64,000 nucleotides of DNA from JAJDUF01 sp965238265 (GTDB taxonomy: Bacteria > Chloroflexota > UBA11872 > UBA12225 > JAJDUF01). The position numbers and the translations under genes are program-made. This document shows, in pieces, positions 58,727 to 64,000 of the stretch (its first letter is position 1; each line of letters starts with the position of its first letter). The notes below the pieces were generated by a model. The model searched no databases and was not told the origin of the DNA. It saw only the letters and a list, made by a program, of their open reading frames with translations. The DNA is taken from assembly GCA_965238265.1 (NCBI GenBank), contig OZ250185.1, positions 3,782,001 through 3,846,000 on the forward strand, in the 5' to 3' direction.

Positions 58727-59518
58727 ATGGCTAGGTTGCGTTTTCAGATACAGGGGGAACTGGGCAACATCACTCTGGCTGGTTTCATGCGCCAACTCGA
58801 TGACCATCTTCGGATGCTTCGAGACTATGACTTTGCCATTTCTCGTGAGAAAAAAGCGAGTGTAGAGTGGCTGATTACCAATGTTTCGACCGGAAGTCTC
58901 GTCGTAGAAACGGAATCGCGTAGTCGTCTAGAGGAGAAAAACTTCGGTCCGGAGGTAGCCAAGGTCTATGTGAATGGTTGGGCACGTATTGAGCATGAAG
59001 GGATGAGTCCTGCCTATCTCACTGAACCAGGTATGAAAGCTGCCCGGCGGATTGTCCGGCGAATTGGGAAAGATGGTATAGAGGGTATCGTTGTTGCGGG
59101 GTCTGAGCAGTCCGTCACCATCTCCCCAAAGGCTTCCGCACACATGGATCAATTGATCTCGGTGAAATATCGGTCGCTTGGCTCGGCCGAGGGAACGCTG
59201 GAGACTATCTCGATCCATGGTGGCTCTCGATTTACGATCTATCACAGCCGCACCAAGAAGGCGATCCGCTGTGACATTCCGGCGACCGAATCCACGCTGC
59301 TGGACCACGCAAAAGAGGCTCTCGGGCGGCGGGTATATGCAAGCGGCCGCTTGGAGAGAAATGCGCGCGGAGAGCCGATACATATAAAGGCCGAACGACT
59401 CCGTATCCTCCGAGAGCGTCAGGAGCTACCCACCATTGCCGAACTTGGTGGGAAATACCCGGACTTTACCGGCGGCCTCACGTCCGAGGAATACGTCAGG
59501 AGGATGCGTGATGGTTGA
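58727..59518 (+). CDS. Unknown protein coupled to a PIN toxin
   Basis: The ATG at 58727 follows GAGG at six bases; 263 residues. It begins ARLRFQIQGELGNITLAGFMRQLDDHLRMLRDYDFAIS, continues VEWLITNVSTGSLVVETESRSR, has GIEGIVVAGSEQSVTISPKASAHMDQLISVKYRSLGSAEGTLETISIHGGSRFTIYHSRTKKAIRCDIP in the middle and ends RRMRDG. No known domain is evident; beta-rich patterns with repeated SVTI/FTIYH strands suggest a small barrel or OB-like fold. Its last 8 bases overlap the PIN gene start, so it is probably its antitoxin or partner. GC content is lower than in neighbours. Confidence 0.7.
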   Translation: MARLRFQIQGELGNITLAGFMRQLDDHLRMLRDYDFAISREKKASVEWLITNVSTGSLVVETESRSRLEEKNFGPEVAKVYVNGWARIEHEGMSPAYLTEPGMKAARRIVRRIGKDGIEGIVVAGSEQSVTISPKASAHMDQLISVKYRSLGSAEGTLETISIHGGSRFTIYHSRTKKAIRCDIPATESTLLDHAKEALGRRVYASGRLERNARGEPIHIKAERLRILRERQELPTIAELGGKYPDFTGGLTSEEYVRRMRDG

Positions 59519-59999
59519 ACAATATACAAATCCTTATGTGGACTCCTCGGTCTTTATCGGTTGGATCCATGAGGAAGTTATCGACGGTGTTGACCGCAAG
59601 AGAATCGCAGATCATATTATCACCCGCGCTGAAAATGGAGACTTCCTGGTGCATATCTCTGCGCTGACCCTTGCCGAAGTTCATAAGAAACGAGGACATG
59701 AACGGCTTACCGAGGGTGAAGATGAAGAAATACTTGATTTCTTCGAGAATGATTTCATTGAAGTCATTGATGTGGATAGGGAGCTTGGAGAGCAGGCCAA
59801 CCGCTTTTGTCGAACGTATAGACTATCACCCGCTGATGCTATTCATTTGGCCTGTGCCCTGCGTGCCGGCTGCGATGTGCTCCTCTCGTGGGACGAGCAG
59901 CTGGTAGCGGTCAATCATCCACACATCAGATGCGAGCGACCACAAATGCTAGGACAGCTACCGTTACCAACTGGTGACGAGGGTGTGCGGGAGGGGTGA
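59511..59999 (+). CDS. PIN-domain toxin-like protein (VapC-type)
   Basis: The start overlaps the previous gene; AGGAGG lies eight bases upstream. The 162-residue protein shows PIN landmarks: YVDSSVFIGWIHEE with the first Asp, HISALTLAEVHKK with the conserved Glu, and LSPADAIHLACALRAGCDVLLSWDEQL with the C-terminal Asp residues. These form a Mg2+ site for RNA cleavage, as in VapC. The 163-codon size is a little longer than many VapCs (about 130). Operon with the unknown 263-residue gene. Likely translational-stress toxin or ribonuclease. Confidence 0.82.
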   Translation: MVEQYTNPYVDSSVFIGWIHEEVIDGVDRKRIADHIITRAENGDFLVHISALTLAEVHKKRGHERLTEGEDEEILDFFENDFIEVIDVDRELGEQANRFCRTYRLSPADAIHLACALRAGCDVLLSWDEQLVAVNHPHIRCERPQMLGQLPLPTGDEGVREG

Positions 60000-60002
60000 C
60001 GT

Positions 60003-60055
60003 CCTGGCCCCCCATCCTGCTCATCCCCCCATCCTGCAAATCCTGATACTGACAA
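60003..60055 (+). repeat. Degenerate ATCCTG repeat block
   Basis: The words CCCATCCTGCTCATCC, CCCATCCTGCAAATCCTGA and TACTGACA repeat an ATCCTGCnn theme. The core resembles the CAGGATnnn arms at 11.0-11.8 kb and lies immediately after the PIN operon. Confidence 0.5.
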
Positions 60056-60220
60056 AAAAGAGCCCCTCAGGCCGTTGTTATCTCTCCACCTCCCGCCGAT
60101 ATGTCCCCCTGACGGGGATTGGCAGATGCAAGCCCCTCCTGGAGCACCGGGCACCGCCCGGCAGGGACCGACTCGTACCATCATGCTAGTCAACTGCGGT
60201 GGCGTAGCCACCCAGCCGAG

Positions 60221-60597
60221 GGCACCGGGTCATGAGCGACCCCTCGCCGCGCAGCGTGCGCCGGGGCATGGCCGCCTGAGTGCCGACTCAGGGGCACCGG
60301 GTGCTGACGTACCCCTCGCCATTACGGCGGGGGCGCCGGGTCAGCACTGTCTGAGTGCCGCCTTGCGCGCACCGGGTCATGGCAGACCCCTCGCCGCGCC
60401 GCGTGCGGTGGACTACCACTGGTCCTGCGCCCGGCACCCACAGGTGCCGGGTCAGGGCCGATTTCCCACCGCGCAGTGTGCGGCGGGGCATGGCCGCCTG
60501 AGTGCCGCCTTATTGCGAGCACCGGGTCCTGACGTACCCCTGGCCGTCACGGCCAGGGCGCCGGGTCAGGACCGTCTGCGTGCCGCGCCTAGCGCCA
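60221..60597. repeat. 75-bp tandem hairpin array, about five units
   Basis: The word CACCGGGT (or CGCCGGGT/TGCCGGGT) recurs at 60223, 60295, 60334, 60370, 60445, 60520 and 60559, giving unit lengths of 72, 75, 75 and 75 and half-units of 36-39. Inside units, hairpins form with compensating changes: GTGCTGAC...GTCAGCAC (60301-60348) against GTCCTGAC...GTCAGGAC (60525-60572), with inner stems CCCCTCGCC/GGCGGGGG and CCTGGCCGT/ACGGCCAGG. Unit lengths are multiples of three, so a repeating open frame exists by itself. The rest of 60056-60972 shows no recognisable gene. Confidence 0.75.
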
Positions 60598-60703
60598 CCG
60601 CACCCTCGCCGGCCGGCGTCCGCCGGCTGCACCAGGGGGGCTTGCCCCGCGTCCCTGCCAATCCCCGCATCCCGATCTATTCGTACTCCTACCACACCGT
60701 CTC

Positions 60704-60728
60704 GTCATTGCGGCGGAAGCCGCAGTCC
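60704..60728 (-). repeat. REP-like hairpin, family A, GCGGC variant inverted
   Basis: GTCATTGCGGC-GGAA-GCCGCAGTCC; a mutated right arm (CAGTCC for CAATCC) but stem core GCGGC/GCCGC kept. Confidence 0.7.
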
Positions 60729-60972
60729 ACAGACCGGCCCGCTGCCGGTCGCCGTCTGCCCCCCTCCCCTAGAGCTTGCTCCGGGGGAGGGCTGGGGAGG
60801 CGGCCACTAACCACCCGTCAAGTGTATCCTGCCATCCAGGTTCCACCCCGCCCGCGGTCTTGCTCCCCCGCGGACGCCGGGTTCCCTCTCCAGCGCCATC
60901 CCCGTGCCCCGCCCCTGGCCGTCCGCCGAAAACCTACCCTTCTCAGGAGTTAGGGGGGGGCATAGTATCGCC

Positions 60973-63900
60973 CTAGGGCAGCGGCCAGGTGGGGATAGCG
61001 TCGTCTATGTCGGCCATGAGGCGGAGGGTGGCTTGGAGGGCGGTGACGATCCGGCGGTAGTGGTCGATGTCATCGAACGTGAGGGTGCGACCGCGCCGAT
61101 CTTTCAGCCACTTGTCGCAGACCTGGTAGCCGCCGACGTGAAACTCCCACACCTCGGGCGGTACGCCATCGAAATACTGTGCCTGTTTACCACTCCGGGG
61201 CGCAGGGCGGCTGATGTAGACGCGCCCCGCCTTGAGTGGCTTGCGCGTTTTGGGGTCCGGCTCGCCCGGCGCTAGGTAGTGCGGATGGCCGCGCTCGACT
61301 AGGTGTTCGCCAGGCACCGGATACTGCACCGCGCTGGTGGCGAGGGCCGGCGCTTCGAGCAGGTGCAGGGCGACGAGCGCGGCGCCTTTGGCGGACAGCG
61401 TGCGGAAGAGGGCGCGGTCGCCGGTGAGGGGAATGCGGGGGAAGTCTATGCGTAGGAACTCGGCGTAGCGGCTGCGATACGTCGGCGCGTGCAGCACGGC
61501 GTAGATATAGTGAAACATGTCCAGCGGCGTTATCTCGAATGGATCGCCCAACGCTGCCGGCTCCTGCTCCGGGCGCCCGTCCGCTACCCACTGCCCGTTC
61601 AGCCGGCTGCACACGTCCTGCACGAACGCCGGGCTGAAGTTCGGCGAGCGCCCTTCCTCCCCGCCGCCGGGCAAACGTCTCTGTCCATCCTCTCTCTCAT
61701 CCGGTTCAGGATAGAGATACAGTGGAAAAACACTGGAGCCGTCCTTGATCTCTACGAAAACCGCCGGAGTCGGGGCGTTGGCAACGACCGCGTGTGCCCA
61801 GAGGGGCATCCTCGTCTGTCGCACCGTGTTCAGGGAAAGATTCGGTTGAAGCATGTGCTGTTGCAATTCGGGCCGCGGATAGTCCACCGCTATTGTGCTG
61901 AAGTAGCACGAACGCCAGTCGAACGGGCGGTAAAGACAGTGGGTGAACCACTGCTGCCAGTTATCGTCATTCTGTAGCCGTTTACGAGCAACTGGTAGCT
62001 GCTAATCACGATTATCGCGCAGTCCATAGGTGTTCCGAAGGTCATCGTCAGTGCGAGTCACATCGCGCAGGTCAGCAATGCGAGCTTGTATCGTGGCGTC
62101 ATCGAAAGCGATAGCGAATTTGTCACGGTGGCTCTGGAACCCCAACACATTAACCGGCATGGCGTCAGTGACCTTCCACCCCTGCTCGTACTCGGCGTGG
62201 AGGTCTACGTTCTGGGGTACAAAGAGATAAAACGGGGATTGCGGCGCAAGCTCGGTCCAGTCGGTCGTCTCAATATCAGCCTGGGACAGCTAGCCATACT
62301 TCCCCTCACGCTCGCCCCATAGCTCCGCATGGTGGACCCGCGCCGGGCCGTCCTGCCCCGGCGCTTTCACAAAGAGGCCGATGGCTACGCCCTGCTCGAT
62401 GTCGAACACGTTGCTGTCCGGCCCGCCGTCGGGCGCTTGCTCCCGTTTGCGGGCGTTGCCGTGCAGATCGAGCACGTAGATGTCGGTGAAGGTCTGCATC
62501 AACTGCTGGCGCATACCACGGAAAGTTGGGTTATCGAGGTAGCCGTGGTTGGTGATGAATGCCAACACACCCGCGCCGGTTTGCTTGATACGCCACTGGC
62601 CAAAGCGGATGAACTTCACGTAGTCGTCTTGCAGCCACTTGGGATTGCGCTCGCCGAGCGGCTGCCCATCCACCTCGTAGTACGTTTGGAGCCGATCACC
62701 GATCCAGGTCCGCACCCGGCGCGTGCGATCCGAACGTGGGCCAATACGCTCCAGGCGCCAACTGGCGTTCGCCGAGTGCCCGGCATACGGTGGATTGCCC
62801 AGCACCACCATGATGGGCAGATCGCGCTTCACGCGGACCGCTGCGTTGGCCTCATCGGAGATAAAGCGGGCCAGCAGCATATCCGAGCGCCGCACCGCTT
62901 CCTCCAAGGTGTTGGTCAGATAGACGCCGAGGCGGTCGTTCCCGGCAAAGTCGTAGGCCCAGGTGTCCCGGTGGTCCGACGGGAGGTCCTGGGCCGCGAG
63001 CTGCATCCCGAGCTTGAAGTGCGCGACGGCATACGCGCCCATCAGTAGCTCGAAACCGAACAGCCGGGGCAGCAGGTGCTCGCGGACAAAGCCGGACCAC
63101 ATCCCGGCGTTGCCCTGCCGCCGGAACTCTTTCCGAATGTGATCCACGACGGCATAGAGGAAGGTGCCGGTGCCACAGGCCGGGTCGAGCACCAGCACGC
63201 GCGGCTGTCCGTCCGCCGTGCGCGCCGTATCGGCCAGGCCCGCCGGGCAGCCGAACCGTGTCTTGAGCAGGTGATCCACCGAGCGGACGATGTAGGACAC
63301 GACCGGCTCCGGCGTATAGTAGACGCCGCGCACTTTCCGCAGCTTGGCGTCATACGCCGCCAGAAACGTCTCGTAGAAGTGAATAATGGGGTCTTCGCGC
63401 CCGCTGCGCCGGCCGAAGTCGTGGAGCACGGCGTCCATATCCGTGTCGGCGAGTAGCTGGGCCAGGTCGTCAACAAAGCCGGCATACGGCTCATCGTCCA
63501 AGTCCGTGCCGGTGATCGTGTCGAAGAGCCGGCGCAGAAAGGGGTTGGTTTTCGGGATTTCCGCTGCCGCGCCCAGGCGGCGGAACGGCGCCGACTCCGT
63601 GTGGTTGCAGCGGGCCGCGAACAGGCCATAGGCCAGCGTTTGGGCGAACATGTCGGCGAACTCTGCCGCCGTCTGGTCCGGCACGAGCGTTTGCTCGAAC
63701 GCCTGGCGCAGGTCGCGCAGCATAGCGGAGGCCTCGTCTCGCTCCAGCGCCTGGACGATGACGCCGCGGATCAGGTGCGTGAGGCGGGCCAGGCGCTCGG
63801 CCAACTGTCGCGCATCGTTGACCTGCTCCGGCGCATGGGCGAGGAAGGCCCGCAGTAGCTCGACGGCCTGCGCCCGCTCTGCCACACTTGCCGGGCGTAG

Positions 63901-64000
63901 CCGGCCGCCGGAGTCCAGCCGTCCCAACCGCACCTCTTGGCGCAGTTCGCCATCCACGTACCAGCGGAAGGTCAGGAAGTCGGTCAGGAGCAGGTTGGGT
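60973..64000 (-). pseudogene. Second type-ISP-like restriction-modification gene with two in-frame amber codons
   Basis: The frame is continuous from 60973 to the right edge, where the gene's N-terminus is cut off. Visible: KVRGVYYTPEPVVSYIVRSV (about 63320), motif I LDPACGTGTFLYAVVDHIRK, NPPY motif in VVLGNPPYAGHSANASWRLE, and a C-terminal half ending PTWPLP. Two TAG codons interrupt it, at about 62292 (after REGKYG) and 62006 (after LRDNRD). Both sit where relatives have a conserved Trp (KYxWL; TRDWxL). The intervening residues (LSQADIETTDWTELAPQSPF; YLFVPQNVDLHAEYEQGW) are intact. It is presumably a decaying restriction gene, relative of the one at 23.2-26.5 kb. Confidence 0.78.

Noticed and set aside
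60221..60597. CRISPR array
   Set aside because: Units of about 37 bases are degenerate along their whole length and lack the pattern of identical repeats with unique spacers; no cas genes are seen.
60075..60953. Open frame of 292 codons over the hairpin array with repeated APGHGR-type words
   Set aside because: The frame arises because repeat units are 72-75 bases. Composition is unlike nearby genes, there is no ribosome site, and the hairpin covariation explains the conservation better. A repetitive protein cannot be fully excluded.
62006..62292. Amber recoding to Trp in this organism
   Set aside because: Intact genes in the window (livK, Uma2, pcrA neighbours and others) stop at TAG, so a general change of code is not supported. 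Local suppression remains only a remote chance.

Overview
The window is GC-rich bacterial chromosome, densely coded on both strands. It looks like an uncultured or environmental Chloroflexota. This is an inference from gene style: Tat/lipoprotein solute-binding proteins with collagen-like GPAGPAGP tethers, a livKHMGF set, and catabolic families (PhyH dioxygenase, luciferase-like monooxygenase, enolase-superfamily enzyme, Ldh-type dehydrogenase, CocE hydrolase, penicillin acylase) that remind me of SAR202-like and sponge-associated Chloroflexota. No 16S rRNA is present, so the phylum is not proven. The dnaA-dnaN pair with a DnaA-box-rich spacer (48.1-48.4 kb) marks a probable chromosomal origin, so this is chromosome and not plasmid.

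Layout. 0-10 kb: catabolic and uptake genes (two PhyH dioxygenases, LLM monooxygenase, two solute-binding lipoproteins of which one is frameshifted, a UPF0175/PIN toxin-antitoxin pair with a broken toxin, a mandelate-racemase-like enzyme, an AllA-like protein). 10-16 kb: an accessory island with a frameshifted methyltransferase-like gene, small membrane and antitoxin-like genes, an FmdB zinc ribbon, and an AAA-ATPase + TOPRIM (DUF3226) pair that is a strong candidate defence cassette. The island is punctuated by inverted repeats of a CAGGATGGACAGGAT type. Two tRNA-Val genes on opposite strands lie at its right side, bracketing DUF4438 and a decayed MNT-HEPN pair. 16-23 kb: branched-chain amino-acid-type ABC transporter (livK apart from livGFHM) with two tandem Uma2 genes. 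23-32 kb: a large type-ISP-like restriction-modification protein, SMP-30 lactonase, methyltransferase, Ldh dehydrogenase, HNH endonuclease, and an unusual HicB::EcsC-like fusion coupled to a ribbon-helix-helix antitoxin. 32-47 kb: housekeeping and metabolism (PcrA helicase, KDPG aldolase, penicillin acylase, two sugar-transferase-type enzymes, CBS protein, a thiosulfate-uptake/TusA/rhodanese sulfur operon, an ABC-2 exporter, glutaredoxin). 47-50 kb: dnaN-oriC-dnaA. 50-60 kb: tandem unknown paralogs, CocE hydrolase, RpiA, TauE/SafE permease, orphan HicB and MNT genes, a frameshifted esterase, SWIM protein, metallopeptidase, SmpB, and an unknown protein + PIN toxin operon. 60-64 kb: a hairpin-rich tandem repeat array and a second type-ISP gene carrying two in-frame amber codons, running off the right edge.

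Two features stand out at whole-window scale. First, intergenic spaces carry many palindromic REP-like elements, including twelve copies of a GGATTCCCGC-N5-GCGGGAATGAC hairpin with compensatory stem changes. Second, at least six genes are broken by one or two small indels or by nonsense codons, mostly toxin, restriction or otherwise accessory genes. That is either true decay or residual indel error in the assembly.
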